Below, in pieces: positions 50,067 through 63,807 of a DNA stretch of 64,000 bases. Numbering within the stretch: position 1 is the stretch's first letter; each line of letters starts with the position of its first letter. The notes below the pieces were generated by a model that saw only the letters and a program-made list of their open reading frames with translations, did no database searches and was not told the origin of the DNA. A program made the position numbers and the translations under genes. The DNA comes from Eleginops maclovinus. Lineage: Eukaryota; Chordata; Actinopteri; Perciformes; Eleginopidae. The stretch is from contig NC_086357.1 in assembly GCF_036324505.1 (NCBI RefSeq), positions 24,051,293-24,115,292 of the forward strand, given 5' to 3'.

Positions 50067-52579
50067 GCAGTATCTATCGGCCGAACTTGGATGCTGTTAA
50101 AGCCACGCAAAGGAGCAGCAGCTCTGTAATTGTTGCTGAGGGATGTTTACCATTTTTTTTTAACACTGGTAATTATGAGTTACCGGGAACGTCTGTCTAC
50201 GCTAACCATGTCCTGTGTGGTGGACGTTACCGCACATTTTACTGAGAGCTTTGATTCTCTGTCTAGCCGAGGGCATCCATAAAGCTTTGGGAAAAACAAA
50301 AGTGTGTTTAGCTGCGCAGATAGCTCTTCTCCCTTTAGATAATCCCGCTGATAGTGTGAGGTAGAGCGGAGCGCTTCACTAACTCCCAGCTCATCTGTGT
50401 TTGTGCTGGTTGAGACATTATTGTCTCCCATTGTTCTCGTCTCTGAGCCCTACCATTGAGCTGTGGCCTTGTGCTGCGTTAACACCGGTCATGTGCAAGA
50501 AGGCGTCTGGTGGACGAATATCAAAGCTCGGTTCATAATAAAGGGGTTATAACATACTGGGGAGGTTTTGTAGCCTCTTTTTATTAAAGAAACCTGAGTT
50601 GAAAATGAAACATTGGACAATAATCAAAGGATAAAGCTCCTGTTGTTTCATTCTTTATGAATTCCTTTATGAAAATCAATCCAATATTTTACTAGGACAG
50701 TTGCCTGTATAGCTATAGCCAAATTAATCCTAAACTCCATGCCGTTTAACACCTATATTATCCAGAAACTACTGAAAAAAGCAGCCATACTGATGCATTT
50801 GGTGACCTTTTCTTTACTTCACAATGAACATGGCCAGTGTTGTTTATCCTGAAATGAATCAGTCACTCTCACAGCTCCATGTTTATTCTGCTCCAGTTTA
50901 GCAGGTCATTGTCTCTGTACTGAAGCAATATATCAATCAATCCATCAGTACGGCTCTTTTATGTGTTTTTACTAGACAAGAAAGACGCACCAGCATATTG
51001 GGATGTAGATATGTTACTTTTTTAAAACAGTTTTACCTCATTTTGATATTTAGGACCTATTGAAACTGGTTACATTATTATTAAATTCAATTAAGCATTT
51101 GAACGCATTTTTCCCGTGATATTCGGAAACTCATGAAAGTTTGCGGCGTGGGGAAGATTATTCTTGATAAGGGGGTTGTGGCAAATTGCTGAAACTACAC
51201 CCTCAAACACTTCAAAGTAAAACCCCCCACTTTTAACCTTCACTTCTGCATTTTTGAAGGCAAATGTAGCACTGTGAGGCGTGCAAAAAAGCATCTTGGT
51301 GTACGAGTGTAATGGGATTCCAATAATAAAAAAGATAAGGATAAACCCAGCACTATCCCCAAAGGTTGCAAGTGAGTATATGTATATATATGCATCGAGT
51401 GTTGGAAAAAAGCTTCAAATCCTTGCACGGGAATAGGATATACAGATATATAGATATATTGCACCACTGCTTTTCCATTTCAACATGCAGCGAGGCAAAA
51501 TAGTTTGTTTTTGAGTGCAGAAGTAGAAGGAGTGAATGTGTACCAAGGAGAGTAAAGTAGGTACAAAGGAGAGAGGAATACCTTGTGTGTCCGTGTGTAT
51601 ATATGTGCGTGTGCGTCCTTGTGTGTGCATTGAAGGATGGTGGTGAGAGTGTTGTGTTTCACAGTTTTTTGCCATGATGCACTGCTTTATTATTCTGCAC
51701 AAGGGGCACTTCACATGCGGAATGGGTTCTCTTTGATATCGACAGCAGCTTGAGGGAGAGAGTGCACTCAAAAACAGGCGCGGGCGAATTTATTCTGGGA
51801 AAAAAACAGATAGTTGTGTACTTCCCTGGCAGTGGTTGCCGCACATGCGAAGAGCCAACCGCTTTGATGCTCCAGCGGTGACACTCCACACGCTAATGAA
51901 ATATGGTAATTACAGCCACATGAAAGCCCTCCTAGACAGAACTGGAGAAAGGGTATAAAAAACAACAAATATGACTTTATCCAAAGATACCCACTGTGAT
52001 TAATTCTCCTTTTCATAAACATGTATTTTATGCCGTTCACTTTCGACAAAGCAGCATGGGCCATCAGTTGACCCAGGAACTGGCGAGGGGGAAAGGTCTG
52101 CTGATTAAGAACCATATTGTTCCCTTTCAATAGAAGACACAGGCTGGAGGAGTGTGGAGAAAAAAAAGACCTCAGAGGAGAGTTCTCTACGTGCCGAGAT
52201 CTGCTGCTCTAACTTAGACCTCTTTCTTTGCAGCAGCTGATATTTTCCTGAAATTCACCCAAATCTAGACTCCACAGCACAAACACTTGGCTCTGTCTAA
52301 CGCCACAGAAGTCTCATTTGTGGAAAAACTGGTAACCTGAAGAGTTTTAAAGGAGGTCATTATGATCAAAGTTTAAACATCGGACATTTGAGAAATTTGC
52401 TTGCATTTTTAAGTCAAGCTCCAAGAGTGTAAGATATTACCCAGAGAAGGAGACCTCGAGTCACAAGGGGAAGAGTACAATTTGATATATTTTCAGTAAG
52501 TTCTTTGGAAAAAGAAATGGTTTGTACGATTATCCTGGAAGACTGTAAGTGGGGCAGATTTAGATGATTAGGTTTGTCG

Positions 52580-52648
52580 GGGATGGATGGATGGATGGAT
52601 GGGTGGATGGGTGGGTAGGTGGATGGATGGATGGATGGATGGATGGAT
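52580..52648. repeat. (GGAT)n tetranucleotide microsatellite
   Basis: About 69 bp of GGAT units with GGGT and AGGT variants in the middle. Confidence 0.97.
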
Positions 52649-53333
52649 TCAAAATTAAAAGACTAGAAATAAACAATTCAAAATGTAAACAACTCAATAG
52701 AAATAAAATAGCATTAAAAAAGTAGAAACTATACATGTCGGAATTAAAATGTACTCAAAATATAAAGCAGGATATTATATATATACATTAAGTGTGTAAC
52801 GAATGGAATATTATATTGAATATAAATGTTAAATGTACAGTGTGAGTTTAAGTCCAGTTATCCAGGACGTTAGCGGGAACCTGGAGAAGAACCAGAGATG
52901 TGAAAGAAAATCTTATCAGTATAAAATATATCTTGTTGTTATCACAGTTTTTGCAACCATGAAGAATGAATACTAAAGCTAGATTATAATAAAACCCTTT
53001 CAGTTGCCAAGAGTTGTCAGACATTATGAAATCTGTTGCGAGAAATGGTTAAATAATGACGTGTAAAGAAGGACCTAGAGGATGATATGGATTTTATCTA
53101 CAGCTAGGTAAGAAGGAGTCATTCTGAAGCTGTATTCCACGTCCACTTACAGATATTTAATCTAGAAAAAAAGGTGAAATTGTACTTAATTGTATACTTG
53201 ACACTTAAGAACAGGTGTCGTGACACAATGGCTTCTCACTAAGGAGGAGAAAAAGGAAGGGGGTAGAGCAGGCCGTGTGTTTGACCATCAGTGTTTGCTC
53301 TCAGTCAGACAGCCAAGCAGTCCCCCATCCTGT

Positions 53334-53362
<29 letters not shown>
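53334..53362. repeat. (CA)n short microsatellite
   Basis: A pure CA tract of about 29 bp. Confidence 0.97.
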
Positions 53363-53364
<2 letters not shown>

Positions 53365-53552
53365 TCCTCTCACTGACCCACTCTCCCGAGGGATGGAGAC
53401 CTCCACCTAGAGGTCAGGGAGAAGGTGGAGGTCAAATGGGCTCTGATATGTCCTGCTAATAGGACTGTGTAAGTGCGTGGGGGTGTTAATAGGGATGTGG
53501 GGGTCTGACCGGCTAACTGGGGCTAAAAGCTAAGTGAACAAACACACAGGGA

Positions 53553-53571
53553 TACACACACACACACACAC
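53553..53571. repeat. (CA)n short microsatellite
   Basis: A CA tract of about 19 bp. Confidence 0.9.
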
Positions 53572-53708
53572 GCTGTATTCATGCATGCACACTCTTTAAG
53601 GTCAGAGCACAGGTTGAGAATGTTAAACGGCCAGGCTGGGGACATCAAATATTTTCCTACCCATCACTATCAGCAAACCACCTGCCTGACATCTTCAAGT
53701 GTGTGCAC

Positions 53709-53710
<2 letters not shown>

Positions 53711-53788
<78 letters not shown>

Positions 53789-53790
53789 GT
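53711..53790. repeat. (GT)n microsatellite
   Basis: A GT tract of 80 bp with one GC interruption near the right end. Confidence 0.98.
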
Positions 53791-54826
53791 AGGGGAGGCT
53801 GCCCGAGAAACATATATAGGCTTAGCTGACTGCTGAGACAACTTGGCTTTATTAGAGCACACACTGATTGAGACAGACAGATAGGCAGGGTGTGTGTGGG
53901 CGCCAGCAGAGCAGACAGATGTGGTTTTGGGGGCGGGACTCAGATAGGGAGATCCTTCCCGCCCTGTGTTTTCTCTTCTCTTTTTATCACCTCTCCTCCA
54001 GGTGTATCCAGGTAACTCCAAGGCCAGGCTGCTCTTAAAACCCACGACAGTCAAGGTAACGGGTAATTGCGGCGCGGTACTCGTAAACCGGCCTGTTTGC
54101 CTACAGATGAACTCCGCCCCGCTTGTTTTCGACGAAAAAAACGGAGAATCAGGAAGCATAACATGCCGTGATATTGAGGTACAATCTTCAGTCAAACTAT
54201 TTTTGCCTTCATACCAATCCTCCTCTACCGTACAGCCTTCAACACAAGTTACTCCATATGTTTTATTCCCCTCTCTGCTTCCCACTGTCTTTATCTCTCC
54301 CCCCTTCAGCACCCATATTTCTCCGACTTTATGAGTGACTCTTGCTCCCTCCCTCTTTTAATGTTTGATTCCAGGTGATAAGAGGAGGCTGAGAGATGAG
54401 TCTGGTTAATGTGGTCAAAGGGCAGAGGCTGTGCTGGGGGGGGGAGGGCGAGGGGGCCGGCTGCAGTCACTCAGTCCGAGCCCGAGACTGGACCGCGCTG
54501 AGCTTTTTTTTTGGGGGCCGTGAGTTGTGGATGGTGGCCCTCAGCCAACCCGCCTGCACACCAGCCAGGAAAACACACACATATTGAAGCAATTTTCCAT
54601 ATCTGCTCGAGGAGTCATTATCTGACAATCTATCGAGATATCGATCAAGAGTTTGTATATATCCACTGTCACATGTACTTACCCTCTGAGCAGCGATAAG
54701 GTTACTACGTCTCTTTGCAGAGGCCGATAAACACATGTGCACACACCCGTATAGGCAAATAAGCCAGGTGTATATTTGTACACATAAATAAAAACATTGT
54801 ATACAGACAGGCATGTACAGGATGTG

Positions 54827-54830
<4 letters not shown>

Positions 54831-54865
<35 letters not shown>
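54831..54865. repeat. (CA)n microsatellite
   Basis: A CA tract of 35 bp, the last dinucleotide tract of any size before the window end. Confidence 0.97.
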
Positions 54866-54867
<2 letters not shown>

Positions 54868-55884
54868 ACTGTACAGTTCGGTGTCAAACACAGTCACAGT
54901 CCATCTCCTCACTTTCAACAGTCACTTGTTTGTTTCAGACCGCAAACAAACAACCCACTCCCGCACATAGTGGTCATTGACACAGACTTTCCTCTCTATT
55001 ACTCTCCATCTTTTGCTCTCTTGTCCTCACTAACCCCTCTCTCTCACTCTCTCACTCTCTCCCTCTCTCTGATTTTATTCCTCGCCCTGCCGCAGCCATT
55101 ATAAATTCATCGTATGCCGTCGTGGCTGATTGAAGTGATGGGCTGATTCCTCAGAGCTTCCTGCCTGATGGAGGGTGCTATAGCAAATAGCCCAATGGGT
55201 CTGTTTAGATAACACTGACCTCTCGCAAACCGCCGCCACCTCTGCTGTGTGTGAGCTTTGTGGGAGTCGCCATCAGAGGAAGGGGGATCCAAAAATAGAA
55301 AAAAGGACATTTAAACATAAAGGGAAAATGGATTTGTCACAAAAAACTGAGAGTGTTTTAGAGAAATGAAAAGAAAGTAAAGGAGATATGGATGGGGGGG
55401 GGTGAGAAAAGGAGAGTAAAGGGGAGATCTGGGGTGATTCGAAGCGTATTGTAACTCCCACCTGCCCTCTCCATGAACAAAAGTGTTAGTCGTCATCAGG
55501 GTGAATTGTGAGGCGAGACGAGAGGCCGCTTCGTTGGTCCCCCTGATCTGCATTCTGGCCATGGGGTTACCAGGGTAACGGGTACAGTACACGGCGGGGC
55601 GAGGAGGGTGAGGGGGGCATGGAGAGGGCACTCACCCTTTTCCTTGGAAATGGATATTCATGCCTTTGTTCTGCAGGGGTTACGATCGTGTTGATTAGGG
55701 GGGGGGAAAATTGTGTTTAAACGGCCCGCCCTCTCGGCAGCGCTCAGCCGGGCGTATAGACACCAGCGCTCAAAGAGAACGGGAGATAATGGAAGCAAGG
55801 GTCGGAAATGTGTGCTTTTTCCTCACCTGCCGATGTAGCAGGTCACTAAATATTTCTACGAGCCTCTCATTTTCTATGTAGAAC

Positions 55885-56106
55885 CAGTGGTTGAATGCAG
55901 TGAAGTACGTTTACTCAATACTTAAGTACAATTTAAAGGTATTTGTACGTTTCCTAAGTATTTTCATTTGGTCCATCTTTATACTTTTTACTCCACTACA
56001 TGTAGTTGACAGCTATTTCACCTGAATCATTTTCATGCAGGACTTTTAAAATTGAGTATTGCTGCTTGTAATTAATTCAAATATTTGAGTACTTCAGCGG
56101 TACCAC
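55885..56106. mobile_element. 'CCACCTCTG' hAT-like MITE, copy 3
   Basis: It starts CAGTGGTTGAATGCAGTGAA and contains TACTTTTTACTCCACTACAT and CAAATATTTGAGTACTTC. It ends in a worn GGTACCACACC. Same wording as the copies at 8263 and 58919. Confidence 0.65.
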
Positions 56107-56324
56107 ACCGTTAATAGATTTAATATATTGTGTAAAATTAAGATTTGACTACTTTTCATTTAAGAACTGCTTCTTTTTGTTGTAGACTTATCCCAGGGTG
56201 GCAGGGGGACTCCACATGTTTTCCTGTCACAGCACTTTGTATTTGGCAGGTAGCAGGTGCTTACTTCTATAAAAAGCAAACAAGTACACCAACAGTGCAA
56301 ATGCATTTGTTCTGGTGAAGTTAT

Positions 56325-56385
56325 ATTACATTACATTTCATTACACTGACACTTTTATCCAAAACTACACCTGGTCTTACCAAAT
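56325..56385. repeat. fragment of a teleost repeat (ACTTTTATCCAAA type)
   Basis: TTACATTACATTTCATTACA then CTGACACTTTTATCCAAAAC matches a very common fish repeat landmark that I recognise. Only about 60 bp are visible. Confidence 0.5.
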
Positions 56386-58918
56386 GCTGTTATAAAACCA
56401 TGGATCTACAAACTCAAAAAAGAAACAAGACTGCAGGTACTTTCGCTTTATATAAGTCGAACCATTGTAAGTGCATTGGTTGTTTTTGTATTATTCTAAA
56501 GAAGGGGAGGCGATACAGGGCTGCTCAATTTCTTCCTTCCCCCCTTCCCCAAACAGACCATTGACCTTGTCTGTCTGTACAGAAACTACAGTATTCTCTG
56601 TTGCACAAAGATCCTCCAAATATTTTTTCAGTCTGGATAATATCTCTCTTTCCGTCAGCCACATTTAAAGAGTGTGTGTCTGCTAGCCCGTAAGTGTGTT
56701 GAGGCCCATGTGTGTGGCATGTATCCATGTCCGTATCTGTGGCCTTGTGTTTAAGTACTCACTTTATGATACACATCAGAACACACAGACTCCGTCTTGA
56801 AGTGTGCATTTAAAAATAATGGGCTTTGGCATTATGCAACTCTTTGCACACACTGAGCCCGTTTTAAAAGTTACACAGGGCAATATTATGGCTCATCTTT
56901 GAAAGCTGGGGGCTGTAAAACATCGGTGTATCTCCCCTCATGTGACAAGATGTTTTACAATCACGCCATTAAAAGCTATCGAGAGAGCGCGGGCCATATA
57001 GAGTCGAGGAGAGTAAGCAGCGGTTGGTGTAGGTGGCTCTTTCTCTCCTGACGCAGCACTGAAAACATTCTGCAGTGCAAGGCGTGCAGCGCCCTAAGAT
57101 AATGTTGTTCTTTAATTAAACTATCTCTGCTGTGCAGTGTACAGAGCGGGGGAGAGGGCACACATACAGGTAACCTTGGGCAAACCCGTGCATTATGAAT
57201 TCTCAGCATTGTAGGTTCTTTGTGTGGCCGTGTTTACACATTTGAAAGGAGTGTGTGTATTTATAATGTGTGTGTGTGCACTTTCCACACTGATCGCCAA
57301 TTAAAACAACCCTCGGCTCAGAGAAAACATGAAACTGACTCCTGCAATCACAGTTATGAATCAACCATCAGGGCTCATTACAGGAATCAGGTGATCGGCC
57401 TCTGCAGCAGCTTCGTTTTACAAGATTAAAACCTGGAACTGAATAATGTTCCGATCAAACTGCACAACCCAGCGATGTGGTCCCACCGCACCGTGAAATA
57501 ACAGACATGCTGTATATGCATTAGGCTGCATCACTTAAACAAACACAAATGTGATTTTTAGATATTTCAAATAATATTTATTCTACATAGTCTGGACTTA
57601 CTGTTTGTTTTTAACAATCTGCAGTATGCAAATGCAGATATTTGAGCCAAAAGGCAGAATTAAAATTAGTGTATAATCCTCCAGGCTATTATTATTTTCA
57701 TTGAATGAGCTGATAAAGTGTATTCTATATATCCGTTGCTTATTATTGGTAATAATGTTTATTAAATCTAAATTTAGGCTGTCCCTCTTGCAGAAATGCA
57801 CTTCCATAAGTCTCTTTATGAATCAGAACTATGTTTCTCCACTGGCTTAGAGCTCACAAGGCCTGATACCACATCAAAGAAATAGTCATGTAAATAAACA
57901 CAGGTGTCCTTTACCCTTGGGACTGGGGACATGTAACACGCTACGTTTTAAAATGGCTGATTTTTACTATTTTTACAATGAGTATTTTCAAACCTAAAAT
58001 GTTTTGTTTTTTTAAAAAGCTTGCACCAAGAAATGTTAACCTACAAGTTACAAATGAACACGCTTTCACAAAGGTTTAAATGCACAATAAAATCAAATTT
58101 CAAAATGCAAAGTTATTATCTAATATCTTAGTCATTATAAAACAACCAAAAATCAAGCATGTACTGATTAGTAGCTTTAAATATTTCTCGACATAGTTAA
58201 TTGTTTTTTTCCTTATTCTGGTAATGATCTGCTCTAATTGATTCCCCCATCACACTGCCTTACAGTATATGTTGATGACAATTTAAAAAACGTATTTCCC
58301 GAAAACTTTAGAAGCCAAAGTCACGCCGTTGTAAATCAGATTTAAGGAGGTTCGTTTTATGGCGGATTAATTACGACTGTTAACGGGAGTTTGCGTCGGC
58401 ATACCGCTTGATGCAGCACAGTAACGTGATCCTGCAGCCTGGGCAGTCTGTAATGTCTCTAAACTGGAGTCGCGGTAGGTCAGGCCGACTACTGCTGAGA
58501 TGTGAGAAGAATCACTCCGCTATCTGCGTGCTGATCCGTGTGCTGCGGTTTGATCCAGCTCGTGCATCTGCTGACTGACAGGAAGCTGGCGCACACACTG
58601 CAGTCCGATCTAACCCCGAGGAGCACGGAGACGAAACAGGCCTAATGTCCGCTGTTGTGTTGTAATTCCGCTACTGTTCATTTAAACGGGCTGGAGCTGA
58701 TGTTATTAGCGATAGGCTCTAATGCAGGAGGCTGCAGGGCTTGGAGTTCACCTGTCCGCCGCTAGGGGGAGATATGCATGAAGATGGACTGCTTCAGAGA
58801 GGACAGAGAGCTGCACACTCAGCTTTAGTTATTAAAGGGTTTGTAAACTACGACAAAAAAGACCTTCTAAATCATTTGCCAATATAAAATAAAATATTTT
58901 AAAAAAGATAACGTGACT

Positions 58919-59351
58919 TCACCTAAGTATTTAAATGTTGTACTTCTACCCCACAACTAACACTACATTTCAGAGGTTATTGAGTAACTTTTATTCCACT
59001 ACATTCATTTTATACCTTTAGTTACTTTACAAATTTGGAGTAATAATGTGAAATATAAAAAACACTTAAATAAGTCTTCAGTTACACCTGGAGTGAAATT
59101 CATAAGCACTATATAAATACATTAAAAGTAGTTTAGCAGCTTAAATAAACACATTAATGCATCAATAATTATAATCAAAACATATTATATATAATATTAG
59201 AAAATGGGCCAATCTGCATAAAGAGTACTTTTACTTTTGCTACTTAAAGTGTATTTCGATGCTAATACTTTGTACTTTTACTTGTAACAGAGTATTTCTA
59301 CACTTTCTACTTTTACTTAAGTAAAATATCTGAGTACTTCTCCCACCTCTG
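58919..59351. mobile_element. 'CCACCTCTG' hAT-like MITE, copy 4
   Basis: It ends with GAGTACTTCTCCCACCTCTG, a clean terminus. Inside are TTTTATTCCACTACATTCAT, AAAATGGGCCAATCTGCATA and TTTCGATGCTAATACTTTG. The left terminus is missing or decayed (ACTTCACCTAAGTATTT). It is the longest copy of this family here. Confidence 0.7.
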
Positions 59352-59439
59352 GTAACAGGTAAGGATAATAATAAAAAATGCATCTAGAAATAAATTTTAA
59401 AAATACAGCCTGGATGTGTATAACTGAATCTCACCTTTG

Positions 59440-59830
59440 GCCTCTTCCTGCTTCAACCAGTGAGAATCTCAGTGCAGAAAATAATCATAATATGGAGAGT
59501 GGATTTTGGCAAAAGGGGCCGAGAGAAAATGCCATTTAGGGCTCAAGATTTTTCCATTTGGCCGCCTGAAAGAGACTTAACGCCAATTGTCCTGCTGGTC
59601 ATCTCACTCGATAGAATGCAAATGTGGGGGTCTATAGGGCCTGGTGCGGGAAAGCCATTGATTTGGGATGAATACAGTGGCTACTCTCAGGCCCTTCACA
59701 GTTATTAGGACTAATAGAGAAACATAAAATAGTGAGAGACAGAAGCAGGGATCGGCACAAATGCTCTAAATAGTGGGCTACTCCACAGGCCTCTCGCCGA
59801 GTTTGGCTTGCAATTTGCATTCCTTTGTGT
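59440..59830. other. candidate conserved non-coding element
   Basis: A unique, repeat-free stretch with many short homeodomain-like and E-box-like words (ATAATCATAATATGG, TTTGCATTCC, GCCATTTAGG). No ORF of note. The call rests only on sequence texture and the gene-desert setting. Confidence 0.25.
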
Positions 59831-61659
59831 GACAACTTGTAATCCTACCCTCAGCATGCCAAGAAACACACAACAGATTTATTGTCCCAGTCAACAAATC
59901 GTTTAAGTCATCCCAAACCTATTACTGCCTAATGCAGTGGGAGCCGTCCCCCCTATAGCCCCATGCACCGCCTGGTCTCCACCACCGGAGGCTTGCAAAC
60001 ACCGGAGGCCCCCGCACGGTTGCAGCGCTTTGTTGGCCCCGCGGTCTATTCACACTCCCTGCACTTCTGGAGCTTTATATCATCTCCCAGCCGCTTGGGA
60101 GGTTTTCTGAGCCTCAGCCCTCGGTTCTGTGCCTCTCAGTTTGGTGTCAGGACAGCAGAGGGTTTCTGATTCTGCAGGCCCACACAAGCTGCACAGACAT
60201 TTAAAGCACAGGTTTGGGAACAACATGCATTAGCAATAACTCAAAAGCAGCGATTGTGCTCAGATTTTGAGCTTATTCAATAGTAATTATTCAACTACTT
60301 AAAATATGAGCAAACATCCATTAAAAAAATAAATCCCAAATATAGAAATTAGTATTCAATAAAAACACATGTGGGATATTAAATAGGGTCTAAAACGGAA
60401 GTTGTGTCTGGAGTTAGGAGCAGATTTAACTGTGAAACTATTTAAAACATAAGCCAACATACTATAAATAAATAGAAAATCACAAAAATGTGAAATCAGT
60501 ATTCAATTAAGCTTTTGTGGGATATCAAATATGGTCTAAAATTAGATATTTTGTCCCTAAAAATTAAACTTGCATCGTTATTATATAATGCTTCAGGGTG
60601 AAATCTCCATAAAATGCATGTGTTTATTTCAGGCTTGAAGTGTATCGGTCCTGTTTGTGAATGGGTGTATGTGCCCTATAAACTGAATTTTAATAAAGTA
60701 TTGTTCTTTTTTTATCATTGCATTTGTATTCTTGGTTTCTTAAGTAAATCGTCACTCTTCATATTGTTTTTGGACATTATGACCTAAGCATGAGATCTGT
60801 TTTGGTCCTGTTATTATACTTGATGGAGCGCGACCACATCCTCACGTGTCTGCAGGAAAAACCATAACAACACTTTATTTTTGTTTGTCTGGGACAGGCG
60901 TGGACATACTGACTGCTGTTTGTTTGTTGTGGAAGGGAGGCAGACAGACAGAACGATGCCTTTTTTTTTTAATGCTTTCCGTTTTATCCTAAAGACAAAT
61001 AGATATTTTTATGTCACCTTTTTTTCATCTTACACCAGCATTTGAAGCAGTAAGTGAATAGTGAGTTATTGAGTTGAATTAAAGTGAACTGAATTCACAT
61101 GAATTGAAGTGGGAGTAAAAGGCAGATAATGAAAGAGTGAGAGCAGCGACAGAAAGAGAGACAGCAGCCCATCTGTGAGTCTCGGCCTCGCACCGCAGGA
61201 CTCAAAGCAGGGTCAGCCCGGAGAGAAAGAGAGAAGGGGGGGGACATCTCTCCCCCACCAGTCATCTTCCCACAAACACGAGGGGCCTTTGATTCGTTTG
61301 TTTGGACACACACATTCATCTCTAATTGTTGTTTTTCTTTTTTAGTGTACCCCACAGGGCGCACATGCATCATGCAGGACGAGCAGCGCATATGGCACCG
61401 GTCCCGCTCTGGACCGCAGCCTGCAGAGCAGCAGCCAGCCTCATTCTTCCTCTATGAGATCCACACAGCCCTAATTATAACGGGAGTCCATGTCTGTGGT
61501 AACATCAATGAAGAAGAAGTCTGGAAATCCGGAATCCTTATTTTAGCATTATTTTAAACATTGGAATTTTGTTAAATATCGAAAATCTACAATTTTTTGT
61601 ATGAATTAAAATAGACTTTTGAGTGAAAATAAGCCAACTTCTTCGACCCTAACGATGTG

Positions 61660-61920
61660 ATGTGATGGAAGTCATACTTTTATTGTTTCTGGAAAGATTT
61701 GATTGGACTGGATTAGAGAAAATTACATTAGATTTAATGTATTTATCCCAAATTGAGACAATCTTTTTGTTATAGCAGCATGTTAAACAAGGCCTTACAC
61801 AAGTTAAAAAATAAAGAAAAACATAAACAGTGAATTTATCAACAAAAGAAATATAAATATATATCAATCAAATACACAATATACAAATACAGAATAAGTT
61901 AGAATGCACGATAACAGGCA
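61660..61920 (-). mobile_element. antisense LINE-like 3' tail (degenerate)
   Basis: TTTATCCCAAATTGAGACAA, GTTATAGCAGCATGTTAAAC and AAAATAAAGAAAAACATAAAC are antisense landmarks of a common fish non-LTR element 3' end (antisense of ...gggataaata). Confidence 0.5.
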
Positions 61921-62886
61921 AAACTAGGCCTTCTACCAAAATATTGGAAATGTTGTACATTATTCTATTAAACTCAGACACAAAAAAGGTACCACAGTCA
62001 GTAACCACACTTCTATTTATTCACCTCCATGTCTTCAGTGTATTAGATGTAGTGGCTGTGAGCTGTATTTAGACTGGCTCAGATAAGGGACTCTTTAAGT
62101 GTTAATTTTTTGGCCCTAACCCTTCCTTAAGTGAATATGTAAGTGCAGCAGCCCCCCTGAACTCATTTGTCATAACTTCCCTCCAGCATTCAGTATTCCT
62201 CCTGCCAAAACAAAGCTCATCTGACTATTTAACACCAATTCATCATGGTCTAGCAGAGGCCGGTATTCATTCTTTTTTTATTCGGCCCTAATCTGTCTTT
62301 ATCCCCATTTAATCGCCATCATTGTAAGACAAAAAAAAAACCAACACTATGCAGGTGATTGAAGGGGTTAAGCAAATAATTCTCCGTCATTGCACCAAGA
62401 GCTGCATGATGCAGGGAAAGCTGAAACACATGTTCCCCATTTCCATACAGGGATGCTGACTGTGTACTGCAGTGATTCATACACAGGCTCCTGGCCACCA
62501 GATAACATCATCCATTACATCATTCTTAAAAAAATAATATCAATTTGATTAGCATAAATAACTTCAGATAATGAATTGAATAACCACATCCAGATCTGAA
62601 TGGTGGATTCATTAAGCAGAACGTTGATTTAAACATACACATTAATCATGTATTAAATACAAACAATTAAATGGTGCTATGAACCATATGGTTGCACATG
62701 GTAGGGACAAAATATAATAAGACAAATATTTAGGGTTTTATTATCATTATCCTTTTTATTATTATTCCAATAATATATATTTTTTACTGTGTCATTGTCA
62801 CGGTTTTAATTATTCTTATACTTGTATTTATTTGTTTATGTTATACAAAAACAAAAAAGGATAGATATATTTTTACTGAACTAAAA

Positions 62887-63240
62887 ATGTTCTCTTACAG
62901 AATTGGCTACATGACAGTTGTGGCTGCGGATGTCGAAGTGGCGCACTGGTATTCATTTAATCTGTCAAATTACATTTTCTCAGAGAGCGTCAGGCCTAAT
63001 GAAGCCTGGATTTTGGAGGATGTTTGCAGTTGTGCTTGGCAGAGAAGTCTGGCTGGTTTCAACATTGCCTGGTGTTTCAAAGAACACTTTTATGAGTTTA
63101 TTTTCCTTTTACATATAATTTCTCAGCTCCTGAGCTTGGCAGAATCTGCACATTGTGGCGAAATAGGCTATAAATTCGACCATTTATGCAGGCCAATATT
63201 CATTACAATGAAATATTCAAATTTGCAGCAGGGTTAAAGC
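62887..63240. other. candidate conserved non-coding element overlapping a chance ORF
   Basis: This is unique sequence with blocks such as GGCTACATGACAGTTGTGGC, CTATAAATTCGACCATTTAT and GGCCAATATTCATTACAATG. A 116-codon plus-strand frame spans it, but the translation resembles no family I know and has no paired splice donor. A regulatory element is more plausible than a gene. Confidence 0.25.
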
Positions 63241-63807
63241 AGTGTCTCCTTTAATTTCCTGGACGTTTGTACTAGCAAAACATGCTTTTTTTAAAAAAAA
63301 TGACAAATTAGTTAGAAAAAATGAATCATACTGTACACTCCTCAGTTTAATATGATCAGGAAACCCAGGGAAGCAAATGAAGTCAGAACTGATGTGTCTG
63401 ATTTAAGAGAACCAAGGACCAAAATTAAATGCGTCTCCCTCAAGGCAAATGTGAAGTCAGGATGACCTAAGCGACACAAATTCTGTCTGAATAAATTGTC
63501 TGGCCACACGGCTCTTGCACACATGCCCTTGGTTAGGTCGTCTCCTTTTGTGAGACTTCCCACAGATTCCCTGCGTAACTCAATCTGTCGACAATCAATA
63601 CCCTGCCCAGAGCCCATTGAATAAATACATTATTCAATTATTTGGCAAGCTACGCAGCATGCATCCCCTTTTTTTTCATCTCAGGAAATGTAATGCAGAA
63701 ATGGAGTCAGATTCGGCTCCACTTGTGCTCCAAAAGGAATTTAATTCAGAAAAAAAAATCACTTTCATAGACTTTTGCCACTATTTTGTAGGGTAGAATA
63801 TAAAAAG

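Noticed and set aside
53695..54334. 205-codon minus and 122-codon plus ORFs
   Set aside because: The minus ORF runs into a TG tract and the plus ORF has no recognisable domain. Length is within what chance gives in 64 kb.
62887..63237. 116-codon ORF preceded by an acceptor-like CTCTTACAG
   Set aside because: No matching donor, no known family, and several ORFs of this length are expected by chance. I treat the stretch as a possible non-coding element instead.
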